A stretch of DNA of 64,000 bases, taken from assembly GCF_016907085.1 (NCBI RefSeq), contig NZ_JAFBBJ010000001.1, positions 1,488,001-1,552,000 on the forward strand, read 5' to 3'. Position numbers and translations under genes: made by a program. The notes under the pieces were generated by a model. The model did no database searches. It was not told the origin of the DNA and saw nothing but the letters and a program-made list of their open reading frames with translations. Source of the stretch: Clavibacter michiganensis (GTDB lineage Bacteria; Actinomycetota; Actinomycetes; Actinomycetales; Microbacteriaceae). Below, one piece after another: positions 40,917-49,426 of the stretch (position 1 is the first letter of the stretch; every line of letters begins with the position of its first letter).

Positions 40917-42494
40917 TCAGGCGGAGGCGGTCGCCGGCTCCTGCTCGATGCGCGGGAACAGCGGCGCCTCGAGCGGGGTGACGGTGCCGGAACCGGTCCA
41001 CTCGTCGGCGAGGTCGATGCGCTGCTGGCCGACCGTGCCGGTGCCGCCGAGCGCGGTCCAGAGCTTCGCGGTGGCGCCGGGCAGCACGGGCGCGAGCAGC
41101 ACGGCGAGCGTGCCGAGGCCGCGGACCGCGGTGTGCAGCACGGTCTCGAGGCGCGCGCGGTCCTCGTCCTTCTTGGCGAGGGCCCAGGGCTCCTGGCTCG
41201 TGATGTAGCCGTTGAGCTCGTCGACCAGGGTCCACACGGCGGCGAGCGACTCGTGGATCGCGAGCCGCTCGATGGCGTCGTCGGCGGTGGACGCGGCAGC
41301 GCGTGCGACGGACAGCACGCGCTCGTCGGCCTCGGTGAGCTCGTTGGCCTCGGGGATCCGGCCGTCGAAGTAGCGGCCGACCATGGCGATCACGCGGGAG
41401 GAGAGGTTGCCGAAGCCGTTGGCGAGCTCGGCCTGGTAGCGGGCGCTGAGGTCCTCCCAGCTGAAGGATCCGTCCTGCCCGAAGGCGAAGGCGCGCATGA
41501 AGTAGTAGCGGAACGCGTCGATGCCGAAGGTGTCGGTGATGGTCTGCGGCACGATGCCCGTGAGCTTCGACTTCGACATCTTCTCGCCGCCGACGAGCAG
41601 CCAGCCGTGGCCGAAGACGCGGCGGGGCGGCTCCTCGCCGAGCGCCATGAGCATGGCCGGCCAGATGACCGCGTGGAAGCGGAGGATGTCCTTTCCCACC
41701 AGGTGCGTCGCGGGCCAGCGGCGCTGGAACCGCTCGTCGTCCACGCCGTAGCCGATGGCGGTGACGTAGTTCATGAGCGCCTCGAACCACACGTAGACGA
41801 CGTGGCTCTCGTCCCACGGGATCGGGATGCCCCAGTCGAAGCTGGACCGCGAGATGGAGAGGTCCTCGAGGCCCCGGCGCACGAACGACAGGATCTCGTT
41901 GCGGGCGCTCTCCGGCTGGATGAAGTCGGGGCGCTCCTCGTAGAACGCGAGGAGCCGCTCGCCGAAGTCGCTCATGCGGAAGAAGTAGTTCTTCTCCTCC
42001 AGCAGCTCGACCGGCTTGGAGTGGATGGCGCAGACGAGCTGGCCCTCGAACGGACCCGTGCCCTCGAGGAGGTCGGACGGCTGCTTGTACTCCTCGCAGC
42101 CGACGCAGTAGTAGCCCTTGTACTCGCCCGTGTAGATGAACCCGGCGTCGTGGAGGCGCTGCAGGAAGATCTTGACGCTCTCCTCGTGGCGGGCGTCCGT
42201 GGTGCGGATGAAGTCGTCGTTGGAGATGTCGACGGCCTCCAGCAGCGGCTGCCAGCTCTCGGTGACGAGGCGGTCGGCCCAGGCCTGCGGCGTGGTCTCG
42301 TGCGCCGTCGCGGTGCGGAGGATCTTCTGCCCGTGCTCGTCCGTGCCCGTGAGGAACCAGGTGTCGTCGCCGCGCTGGCGGTGCCAGCGGGCGAGCACGT
42401 CGGCGGCGACCTCGGTGTACGCGTGCCCGATGTGCGGGACGTCGTTCACGTAGAAGATCGGCGTGGTGATGTAGAAGGGCTCGCCGCGGGACAT
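40917..42494 (-). CDS. metG: Methionyl-tRNA synthetase
   Basis: A 525-residue class I synthetase that charges tRNA-Met. It has HIGH as PHIGHAY, the connective-peptide Cys pair YYCVGCEEYK and the KMSKS loop KMSKSKLTGIVPQ. The C-terminal anticodon-binding helical domain is present, and the extra tRNA-binding domain of longer MetG proteins is absent, which is normal in actinobacteria. The ATG at 42494 is chosen because a TAGGAT box ends 7 nt before it; the ATG at 42503 lies inside that box. Followed by tatD, ksgA and ispE. Confidence 0.96.
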   Translation of the reverse strand: MSRGEPFYITTPIFYVNDVPHIGHAYTEVAADVLARWHRQRGDDTWFLTGTDEHGQKILRTATAHETTPQAWADRLVTESWQPLLEAVDISNDDFIRTTDARHEESVKIFLQRLHDAGFIYTGEYKGYYCVGCEEYKQPSDLLEGTGPFEGQLVCAIHSKPVELLEEKNYFFRMSDFGERLLAFYEERPDFIQPESARNEILSFVRRGLEDLSISRSSFDWGIPIPWDESHVVYVWFEALMNYVTAIGYGVDDERFQRRWPATHLVGKDILRFHAVIWPAMLMALGEEPPRRVFGHGWLLVGGEKMSKSKLTGIVPQTITDTFGIDAFRYYFMRAFAFGQDGSFSWEDLSARYQAELANGFGNLSSRVIAMVGRYFDGRIPEANELTEADERVLSVARAAASTADDAIERLAIHESLAAVWTLVDELNGYITSQEPWALAKKDEDRARLETVLHTAVRGLGTLAVLLAPVLPGATAKLWTALGGTGTVGQQRIDLADEWTGSGTVTPLEAPLFPRIEQEPATASA

Positions 42495-42501
42495 GGGCTC
42501 C

Positions 42502-42507
42502 ATCCTA
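42502..42507 (-). promoter_or_regulatory. -10 box of leaderless metG promoter
   Basis: TAGGAT on the minus strand, 7 nt, ATG at 42494. It decides the start between two in-frame ATGs. Confidence 0.55.
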
Positions 42508-42568
42508 ACGATCGGCGGGAGCGCTCCCGGCCGTGTGACCGGGGCCCGCGGGGCGGCTCCGGCGGCGA

Positions 42569-43702
42569 TCAGTACAGGTGGCGCTCGGCCGGTCCGTCGT
42601 ACTCCGACAGCGGCCGGATCAGCGAGTTCGCGGCCCGCTGCTCGACGACGTGCGCGGTCCAGCCGACCACGCGCGCGGCGACGAACAGCGGCGTGAAGGC
42701 GCGGGTCTCGAAGCCGAGGAGCGCGTAGGCGGGGCCCGACGGGTAGTCGAGGTTCGGCAGGATCCCCGTGCGCTCGGCCATGCCGCGCTCGAGCGCGTCG
42801 TACAGCTCCATGGTGCGGCGGGCGGACTCCCCGGCCTCGCCGCCGCCGGCCACGCGCACGGCGACGAGGTCGTCGAGCGCCTGCTTCATGGTGGGCACGC
42901 GCGAGTCGCCCGCGCGGTAGACACGGTGCCCGAAGCCCATGACCTTGCGCTTCGCGGCGAGCGCCTCGTCGAGCCAGGTCTCCACGCGCGATGCGTCGCC
43001 GATCTCGTCGAGCGTCTCGAGCACGGCCTCGTTGGCGCCGCCGTGCAGCGGGCCCTTGAGCGCGCCGATCGCGCCCGTGACGGCGGAGTGCAGGTCGGCG
43101 AGGGTCGAGGTGATGACGCGGGCCGTGAACGTGGAGGCGTTGAAGGAGTGCTCGGCGTAGAGGATCAGCGACACCTCCATGGCCTTCGCGTCGGCCTCGG
43201 TGGGCCGGTCGCCGTGCACCATGAGGAGCAGGTTCTCGGCGAGGCCGAGGTCGTCGCGCGGCTCGACCGGGGCGAGGCCCCGGCGGCGGCGCTGGTCGTG
43301 GGCGATGAGCACGGGGATCTGCGCGAGCAGCCGCACGGAGCGCTCGAGGTCGGCGTCGGCCGAGTGGTCGTCCGGGGCCGGATCCGCGGCGCCGATCGCG
43401 CTGACGGCGGTGCGCAGGACGTCCATCGGGTGGGCGTCGACGGGCAGGGCGTCGATGATTCGCAGCACCGCGTCGGACGGCCGTCGCTCGGCGCGCTCCT
43501 GGTTCTCGAAGTGCGCGAGCTCCTCGTCGGTGGGCAGCTCGCCGTGCCAGAGGAGGTACGCGACCTGCTCGAAGGAGCAGTGCGCGGCGAGCTCCTGAAC
43601 GGGGTACCCGCGGTAGAGGAGGGAGTTGGTGGCCGGCTCGACCTTGCTGATGCGGGTCGTGTCGACGACGACCCCGGCGAGGCCCTTGCGGATGTCGGTC
43701 AT
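42569..43702 (-). CDS. prpC: 2-methylcitrate synthase/citrate synthase
   Basis: A 377-residue type II citrate synthase family enzyme. Active-site His in GALKGPLHGGANEAV and in VMGFGHRVYRAGDSR, and YPVQELAAHCSFEQVAYLLWHGELP at the N-terminus are all present. The N-terminal sequence DIRKGLAGVVVDTTRISKVEP matches PrpC-type enzymes more than GltA. It would condense propionyl-CoA or acetyl-CoA with oxaloacetate. GAAGGAG precedes the ATG. In many actinobacteria prpC follows prpD and prpB; here neither is found upstream, where the phosphonate cluster starts instead. A TACGCT box (43769-43774) is a possible promoter. Confidence 0.88.
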   Translation of the reverse strand: MTDIRKGLAGVVVDTTRISKVEPATNSLLYRGYPVQELAAHCSFEQVAYLLWHGELPTDEELAHFENQERAERRPSDAVLRIIDALPVDAHPMDVLRTAVSAIGAADPAPDDHSADADLERSVRLLAQIPVLIAHDQRRRRGLAPVEPRDDLGLAENLLLMVHGDRPTEADAKAMEVSLILYAEHSFNASTFTARVITSTLADLHSAVTGAIGALKGPLHGGANEAVLETLDEIGDASRVETWLDEALAAKRKVMGFGHRVYRAGDSRVPTMKQALDDLVAVRVAGGGEAGESARRTMELYDALERGMAERTGILPNLDYPSGPAYALLGFETRAFTPLFVAARVVGWTAHVVEQRAANSLIRPLSEYDGPAERHLY

Positions 43703-43872
43703 GGTGCTCCTTCGCGTCATGCCGCACCGCTCCCGAGCGGCTCGGATGCCCACGGAGGGTGCGTCGTCAGCGTATCGGGGCGGCGCGTGCCCGGCCAGGG
43801 GCGGGCGGCGGCGCGGCGCGGCGCCCGGAGCCACCCGGGCGGAGACGTGGGGCCGCGAATCACGGCGGCCTA

Positions 43873-43925
43873 ATTTCCGCTTCATCCGAAATAGCCACGG
43901 GTCCTGATTTCCTGACCAAAGAAAT
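43873..43925. promoter_or_regulatory. Two tandem ATTTC-N-GAAAT inverted repeats, candidate regulator sites
   Basis: ATTTC at 43873-43877 with GAAAT at 43888-43892, and ATTTC at 43907-43911 with GAAAT at 43921-43925. Left arms are 34 bp apart and spacers are 10 and 9 nt. They lie about 80-130 bp upstream of the cluster -35 box. Role inferred from position only. Confidence 0.35.
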
Positions 43926-44004
43926 GCCGGGATCCCAGCCTGCCCGCAAATGCGCGCCGAGCATTAGCACACGTTCGCGCAGAGAGCAACGGGGCGACGG
44001 TGTC

Positions 44005-44033
44005 TTGACTTGGTCCAGTCGGAGGCATATTCC
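44005..44033 (+). promoter_or_regulatory. Likely promoter of the phosphonate cluster
   Basis: TTGACT (44005-44010), 17-nt spacer, TATTCC (44028-44033). It is the only good -35/-10 pair found before the first cluster gene and would give a leader of about 185 nt. Confidence 0.5.
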
Positions 44034-44225
44034 TTAACGAGTCCCCGGTGACGCTCCCCACGAAAAGCGGAATGCGCTTCTCGTCGCCCGTCCCCGTTTC
44101 GCGCTCGTCAGTGCGCGAGGACGCCCCCGTGCGTCCACCTCCACGCCGGATATCGCATCCGACCCCGTCGCGGCAGCCATTTCGCCGCATTCTCTCGAGC
44201 ACCGCACGACACATGGAGGAATGCC

Positions 44226-45344
44226 ATGCCCGCCGTACCCCCACCGAGCAGATCCGTATTGCTCAATCCCGGCCCCGTGAACGTGCATCCGGCCGTCCGC
44301 GAGGCCATGTCCTATCCGGACGCCTGCCACCGCGAGGTCGAGGTCGCCGACCTCCTGCGCAACGTCCGCGCCTCCGCCACCCGGCTCGCGGGAGGCGATT
44401 CCCGCTTCACGAGCGTCGTCGTCACGGGATCCGGGACGGCCGCGCTCGAGGCGACGCTGACCAGCGTCGTGCCTCCCGGCAAGCGGGTCCTCGTGCTCGA
44501 CAACGGCAACTACGGCGAGCGGATCGCCAAGGTGCTCGCCGCGCACGGCATCCCCTCCACGCACCTCGAGTTCGGCTGGGGCGAGCGCATCGAGCTCGAC
44601 GCGGTCCGCCACGCCCTCGTCACGGACGAGGACCTGACGCACGTCGCGATGATCCACCACGAGACCAGCACCGGAATGATGAACCCGCTGCACGGGGTGG
44701 GCGAGATCGTGCACGCGCTCGGCCGCTCGCTGATCGTGGACGCGATCTCGAGCCTCGGCGCCGAGGACCTGAGCGTGGTCGACGACCACGTCGACTGGTG
44801 CGTCGGCACCGCGAACAAGTGCGTCGAGGGCCTCCCCGGGGTCAGCTTCGTGGTCGCCCGACGGGCGGCGCTGGACGCGATCGCGGACCACCCGCCCCGC
44901 ACCCTCTACCTCGACCTGCACCGCCACCACCTGGCCCAGGAGGACGACGCACCGCTGTTCACGCCCGCCGTGCAGGTGCTCTACGCGCTCGACGTCGCGC
45001 TCGCGATGGCGCTCGAGGAGGGCGTCGCGGCCCGCGGCGCACGCTACGAGTCGCTCGCCGGGATCCTCCGCGACGGGATGGCCGAGCGCGGCCTCGGGAT
45101 CGCGCTCGAGCCCCGCGACCGGGCCAGGAGCGTGACCAACGTCGCCCTGCCCGACGGCGTCACCTACGAGGAGCTGCACGACGCGTTGAAGCGGCGCGGA
45201 TACACCATCTACGGCGTCCCGCAGAAGGTGGGCGAATACGTCCGCCTCTCCACAATGGGGCAGCTGCGCGAATCCGACCTCACGCGATTCCTGGACGCCT
45301 TCGATGAATCGCTCGTCGAGCTGCGCTCCGTGGTGCCCGCATGA
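44226..45344 (+). CDS. PhnW-like class V aminotransferase
   Basis: A 372-residue PLP enzyme closely patterned on 2-aminoethylphosphonate:pyruvate aminotransferase (PhnW): LLNPGPVNVHPAVREAM, VVTGSGTAALEATL, HHETSTGMMNP, VDAISSLGAEDL, PLP-Lys198 in TANKCVEGLPG and RRGYTIYGVPQKVGEY. PhnW interconverts a phosphonoaldehyde and an aminophosphonate. In a biosynthetic cluster it would aminate an aldehyde, but no phosphonopyruvate decarboxylase is in the window, so the acceptor may be a three-carbon phosphonoaldehyde made by the kinase/reductase pair downstream. ATG at 44226 has TGGAGGA; an ATG at 44221 is in another frame. First gene of the cluster, coupled to the next by ATGA. Confidence 0.85.
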   Translation: MPAVPPPSRSVLLNPGPVNVHPAVREAMSYPDACHREVEVADLLRNVRASATRLAGGDSRFTSVVVTGSGTAALEATLTSVVPPGKRVLVLDNGNYGERIAKVLAAHGIPSTHLEFGWGERIELDAVRHALVTDEDLTHVAMIHHETSTGMMNPLHGVGEIVHALGRSLIVDAISSLGAEDLSVVDDHVDWCVGTANKCVEGLPGVSFVVARRAALDAIADHPPRTLYLDLHRHHLAQEDDAPLFTPAVQVLYALDVALAMALEEGVAARGARYESLAGILRDGMAERGLGIALEPRDRARSVTNVALPDGVTYEELHDALKRRGYTIYGVPQKVGEYVRLSTMGQLRESDLTRFLDAFDESLVELRSVVPA

Positions 45345-47497
45345 AGCGCGGATCGCTCGCGATCGTCGGTGGCGGTCCGAGCAGCACATATGTCCTGGAA
45401 AGGCTGGTGAGCCTCCTGCGCGCCGATCCGGTCGCCGTCGACCTGGAGATCCACGTCTTCGAGAAGACCGGGGAATTCGGTGCGGGCGCCGTGCACAGCG
45501 CGCGGCAGCCGCAGACGAGCTTCCTGAATCGCATCGTCGGCCAGGTGTCGTTCGCGGCGGACGAGACCGTCGTCGGCGCGGGTGATCTCCTCGGCGAATC
45601 GGAACGCCCGACATTGCACGAGTGGTGCCAGCAGGAATACCGGCGCACGGGCGACGAGCGGTTCAACCTGCGCGCGGAGGACTGGCCGAAGCGGTTCATG
45701 CACGGCATGGCGCTCGCCGCGCAGTTCGACCGGTACGTGCAGCACCTCCGGGAGATCCCCGGCGTGCACCTGGAGCTGCACGAGGACGAGGTGGTCGACA
45801 TCGACGACCTCGGGCGACGCCTGGAGCTGCGCTGCGCCTCGGGCGCCCGGATCGCCGCCGACCAGGTGCTCTTCGTGACCGGCCACTCGGTGAACAAGCC
45901 CGAGAAGTACCCGCGACAGGCCGTCTGGGCCGCCGCAGCGGACGCATCCGGCCGCACGTTCGTGCGCTACGCCTACCCGTTGGAGGCCACCCTCACGCCG
46001 GACGCCGTCCCCCCGGGATCCGTCGTCGCCTGCTCGGGCGCCGGCCTCACGGCCATCGACGTCGCGCTGTACCTCTCGGAGGGTCGCGGCGGCACCTTCA
46101 CCCGCCAGGAGGACGGATCGCTCCGGTACCGGCCGAGCGGCGGCGAGCCCGCGCGCATCGCGATGGTGTCGGGAGCCGGTCTGTTCACCTTCGCGCGGCC
46201 CTTCAACGCCAAGCAGGTGGACCTGCCGCGGTACGAGCACCGGGGGCGGTTCCTCTCCGAGACCGCCGTCGACGCCCTCCGCGAGTCGGCGGGGATCCCC
46301 GTGCGCGTCGGGACCGGCACCGTCCGGCAGCTCGACTTCCAGGCCCACCTGTTCCCGCTGGTCACGCTCGAGATGGCGTACCTCCATCACGCGACGCTCT
46401 ACGGCGCAACCGTCGCCGCGCACCTCCGCTCGGTGGTGGAGCCGGTGTTCCGGCAGTTCCTCGCGGCCCCCGGGCCCGAGACGGCCGAGGCCCTCGGGCG
46501 CACGATCGACGAGGCGGCCGCATCCGTCGCGGCGGCCCTCCAGGCGTCGCTCGACGGGGATCCCGCCGCGGCCGACGACGTCCCCTGGGACGTGGACGAG
46601 GCGGCCGAGCGGTTCCTGCGGGTCGTCTACGGCGTCGGCGGGAGCCCGGAGGACCCCCGCGACGACACCGAGGCGAACCGGGCCGCCTACCTGGCCGGCG
46701 CGCCGAGCCCGTGGCGGCACCCCATCCACCCGGTCGAGCACCGCTTCTCCTGGGAGGACGCCATCCGGCCCGTCCCCGAGGAGGCGGCCACCGACCCCGC
46801 CGGGTACACGGCCGCGGTGATCGACTTCATGGAACGGGACCACCTGGCCGCCGCCCAGGGCAACCTGCTCAACCCGTCGAAGGCCGCGGCCGACGGCGTC
46901 TGGCGGGACCTGCGCCCGGTGCTCCAGCACGCCGTCGACTTCGGGGGCCTGACGGCGGAGTCGCACCGCGACTTCGTCGAGTCCGTCATGCGCCATCACA
47001 ACCGCCTGGCGAACGGCGCCGCGCTGGAGGTGATGGAGAAGATGCTCGCCCTCATCCACGCCGGCGTCATCGACATGAGCACGGGACCGGGCGGGCGCAT
47101 CCTCGGCGACGACGACGGCTTCACGGTCGTCGGCCCGCGCACCGGCGCCCGCTCCCCCGCCGACGTGCTGGTGGACGCGCGCGTCCACCCGTTCGACGCG
47201 GAGGCCGACGTGTCCCCGCTCTACGCGTCCCTCCTCGATCGCGGCCTCGTCCGCATGTGGGAGAACCCCTCCCCCGACGGGACGCCCTACCGCCCGGGTG
47301 GCCTCGACCTCTCGCCGGACTTCCATCCGCTCACCGCCTCAGGCGAGGCCGACCGTCGGCTGACGTTCCTCGGGCCGCCCAGCGAGGGCGTCATGTTCTT
47401 CCAGCTGGGAGCCCTGCGCCCCCAGCAGAACCACCACCTGATGCAGGACATCCTCACCTGGATCGAGCACCTCGAGCACGAACTCCTCTCCGCGTAA
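45341..47497 (+). CDS. Large FAD/NAD(P)-binding oxidoreductase
   Basis: A 718-residue flavoprotein-like enzyme. The N-terminal Rossmann motif is LAIVGGGPSSTYVLERLVSLL, with HVFEKTGEFGAGAVHS as the acidic end. A second glycine-rich segment, VVACSGAGLTAIDVALYLSEG, probably binds a second nucleotide. It resembles the FAD-NAD(P)-binding family (PF13454 type), which includes hydroxylase-like proteins. The C-terminal 250 residues are mainly helical. The reaction is unknown. Inside a phosphonate cluster it could hydroxylate or oxidise the amino acid or phosphonate part. Its ATG overlaps the preceding stop; 20 bp separate it from pepM. Confidence 0.75.
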   Translation: MKRGSLAIVGGGPSSTYVLERLVSLLRADPVAVDLEIHVFEKTGEFGAGAVHSARQPQTSFLNRIVGQVSFAADETVVGAGDLLGESERPTLHEWCQQEYRRTGDERFNLRAEDWPKRFMHGMALAAQFDRYVQHLREIPGVHLELHEDEVVDIDDLGRRLELRCASGARIAADQVLFVTGHSVNKPEKYPRQAVWAAAADASGRTFVRYAYPLEATLTPDAVPPGSVVACSGAGLTAIDVALYLSEGRGGTFTRQEDGSLRYRPSGGEPARIAMVSGAGLFTFARPFNAKQVDLPRYEHRGRFLSETAVDALRESAGIPVRVGTGTVRQLDFQAHLFPLVTLEMAYLHHATLYGATVAAHLRSVVEPVFRQFLAAPGPETAEALGRTIDEAAASVAAALQASLDGDPAAADDVPWDVDEAAERFLRVVYGVGGSPEDPRDDTEANRAAYLAGAPSPWRHPIHPVEHRFSWEDAIRPVPEEAATDPAGYTAAVIDFMERDHLAAAQGNLLNPSKAAADGVWRDLRPVLQHAVDFGGLTAESHRDFVESVMRHHNRLANGAALEVMEKMLALIHAGVIDMSTGPGGRILGDDDGFTVVGPRTGARSPADVLVDARVHPFDAEADVSPLYASLLDRGLVRMWENPSPDGTPYRPGGLDLSPDFHPLTASGEADRRLTFLGPPSEGVMFFQLGALRPQQNHHLMQDILTWIEHLEHELLSA

Positions 47498-47517
47498 GAA
47501 GAAAGAGACAGACACCC

Positions 47518-48381
47518 ATGAAGAGCAACTCACATCCCAGCTTCCGGCGGCTCATGGCCGAGAAGCCCATCGTCCGCATCGCGGGCGTGCACGACGGCCT
47601 CGGCGGCAAGCTCGCCGAGAGCGCCGGCTTCGACGCCGTCTGGTCGTCGAGCTTCGAGGTCTCCGCATCCCGCGCGCTGCCGGACGCGAGCCTCCTGTCC
47701 ATGGCGGAGTACCTGGAGGCGGCCCAGAACATCCAGTCGGCCATCGGGATCCCCGTCGTCGCGGACTGCGACACCGGCTACGGGAACAACCTCAACGTCG
47801 CGCACATGGTGCACCGCTACGAGCGCGCCGGGATCACGGCGGTCGCGATCGAGGACAAGCACCACCCGAAGATGAACTCGTTCGCCGACGCGCACCACGC
47901 GCTGCTCACGGTGCAGGAGTTCTCCGACAAGATCGACACCGCCAAGAGCGCCCAGGCGAGCGACGACTTCTACGTCATCGCCCGCACCGAGGCGATGATC
48001 GCGGGGCTCGGCGTCGACGAGGCGCTCGAGCGGTGCGCCGCCTACGTCGCCGCCGGCGCCGACGCCGTGCTCGCCCACTCCAAGTCGAGCGAGCGCGGCG
48101 AGATCGAGAGCTTCCTCCGCCAGTGGGACGGCGCCGCGCCCGTGGTGATCGTGCCGACGACGTACCCGGACTGGCAGGTCGACGCCATCAGCGAGGCCGG
48201 CGCGTCCGCCGTCATCTACGCCAACCAGGGCCTCCGGTCGTCCGTCCGCGCGATGGAGGGCACGTTCGCGACCATCCTCCGGGAGGGATCCAGCCTCTCG
48301 CTCGAGAGCGACATCGCCTCCGTGCAGCAGGTCTTCGAGATCCAGGACCTCAGCCAGTGGCAGGAGCTGACCCGGTCCTGA
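47518..48381 (+). CDS. pepM: Phosphoenolpyruvate phosphomutase
   Basis: A 287-residue TIM-barrel enzyme of the isocitrate lyase/PEP mutase superfamily. It carries the signature EDK-x5-NS (E112-D-K114-HHPKM-N120-S121), which separates PEP mutase from methylisocitrate lyase and other relatives that have KKCGH instead. Metal-site residues are in VADCDTGYGN (Asp83, Asp85). It converts phosphoenolpyruvate to phosphonopyruvate and forms the C-P bond that starts nearly all phosphonate natural products. The equilibrium strongly favours PEP, so a pulling step is needed; the dehydrogenase 58 bp downstream is the best candidate. Ribosome site is a weak purine run. Proximity to prpC invites misannotation as prpB. 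Confidence 0.95.
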   Translation: MKSNSHPSFRRLMAEKPIVRIAGVHDGLGGKLAESAGFDAVWSSSFEVSASRALPDASLLSMAEYLEAAQNIQSAIGIPVVADCDTGYGNNLNVAHMVHRYERAGITAVAIEDKHHPKMNSFADAHHALLTVQEFSDKIDTAKSAQASDDFYVIARTEAMIAGLGVDEALERCAAYVAAGADAVLAHSKSSERGEIESFLRQWDGAAPVVIVPTTYPDWQVDAISEAGASAVIYANQGLRSSVRAMEGTFATILREGSSLSLESDIASVQQVFEIQDLSQWQELTRS

Positions 48382-48439
48382 CGAGGCGCGTCCCGGAGGA
48401 CGCCCGACGCCCACGACGACGAACGAGATGGAGCACCAC

Positions 48440-49426
48440 ATGACCGACACGGACACGCGCGCGGGCGGCACGCAGCGGGAGCTCACGATCCTGCTGCTGG
48501 ATCCCGTCCACCCGGTCGTGCGCACGAGCGCCCCGGCCGGCAGCCGGTTCGTGGAGCGCTACGGCGCGAGCGGACCGGCCGAGGCCGCGGATCTCGCGGA
48601 GGCGGACGTCATCGTCCTCCGCAGCGGCGCCGCGCTGACCGCCGACATGATGCGCGCAGCGCCTGGGCTCCGGGCGATCATCCGGGCCGGGGCCGGCCTC
48701 GACAACATCGACCTCGCCGCCGCGACCGCGCAGGGCGTTCCGGTCTGCTCCGTGCCCGGCGGATCCGCGAACGCCGTGGCCGAGCTGGCCGTCGGCCTGG
48801 CGATCGGCACCATGCGCCACGTGGCCCTCGCCGACCGCCAGCTCCGCGCCGGCAGCTGGCGCAAGCACGAGCTGATGGGGGCCGAGATCGCCGGCTCGAC
48901 CGTCGGCGTGCTCGGGTTCGGGGCCATCGGGTCCCGGATCGGCTCCATCGCGTCGGCCCTGGGCGCACGGGTGATCGCCGCCGTCGGCTCCCCGAGCGAG
49001 GCGCGGCGCGCGGAGCTCGCCGCGCAGGGCGTCGAGCTGGTCACCCGCGACGAGATGGCGGCACGCGCCGGCCTGCTCTTCCTGGCGCTGCCCCTGGACG
49101 CGGACACGCGGGGCGTCGTCGACGCGGCGTTCCTCGCGCGGATGCCCGCCGGGGCGTACCTCGTGAACGTGTCGCGCGGCGGCATCGTCGACGAACGGGC
49201 GCTCGCGGACGCGCTCGCGTCCGGTCGCCTCGCCGGAGCCGCCACCGACGTGCACGAGGTCGAGGGCCGCGGGACCAGCCCGCTCGCCGCGCTCGACGAC
49301 GTGGTGCTCACCCCGCACATCGGCGGGATGACCGCCGAGGCGCAGGAGCGGGTGGGACGGGTCGTGTCGTCGATCCTCGCCCAGGTCGCGCGCGGCGACG
49401 CGACGCTGGAGGGACGGGTCGCATGA
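48440..49426 (+). CDS. D-2-hydroxyacid dehydrogenase, candidate phosphonopyruvate reductase
   Basis: A 328-residue NAD-dependent dehydrogenase of the D-3-phosphoglycerate/D-lactate dehydrogenase family. The Rossmann motif is VGVLGFGAIGSRIGSIASALGARV, the substrate/NAD Arg lies in LVNVSRGGIVDERAL and the catalytic His in LTPHIGGMT. It lacks the ACT regulatory domain of long SerA. ATG 48440 is chosen over 48428 because GATGGAG lies 6 nt before it. Placed after pepM, it most simply reduces phosphonopyruvate to phosphonolactate. A phosphonopyruvate reductase of this role is described for valinophos (VlpB); whether this enzyme is homologous needs a search. Alternative: SerA-like supply of phosphoserine precursor for diaminopropionate. 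Confidence 0.85.
   Translation: MTDTDTRAGGTQRELTILLLDPVHPVVRTSAPAGSRFVERYGASGPAEAADLAEADVIVLRSGAALTADMMRAAPGLRAIIRAGAGLDNIDLAAATAQGVPVCSVPGGSANAVAELAVGLAIGTMRHVALADRQLRAGSWRKHELMGAEIAGSTVGVLGFGAIGSRIGSIASALGARVIAAVGSPSEARRAELAAQGVELVTRDEMAARAGLLFLALPLDADTRGVVDAAFLARMPAGAYLVNVSRGGIVDERALADALASGRLAGAATDVHEVEGRGTSPLAALDDVVLTPHIGGMTAEAQERVGRVVSSILAQVARGDATLEGRVA

Larger units (their letters stand above)
43703..44225. other. Intergenic region at the left edge of the phosphonate cluster
   Basis: No gene is seen. From 43703 to about 43865 it is GC-rich and holds the prpC leader, with a CCGCTC/GAGCGG hairpin (43727-43740) and a TACGCT box. From about 43866 to 44225 it becomes AT-richer, unlike its surroundings. 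This part holds two ATTTC-GAAAT inverted repeats, the cluster promoter and a leader of roughly 185 nt, and ends with the TGGAGGA ribosome site (44214-44220). It may be the boundary of an acquired segment; no tRNA or att-type repeat was recognised. Confidence 0.6.

Noticed and set aside
43703..44225. tRNA or attachment site at the left border of the phosphonate cluster
   Set aside because: No cloverleaf-like sequence, CCA-type 3' end or integrase gene was recognised.
45622..48381. A long frame that would fuse extra sequence to the N-terminus of PEP mutase
   Set aside because: The upstream part runs through the flavoprotein gene in the wrong frame and is Arg-rich. The mutase family starts at the ATG at 47518.
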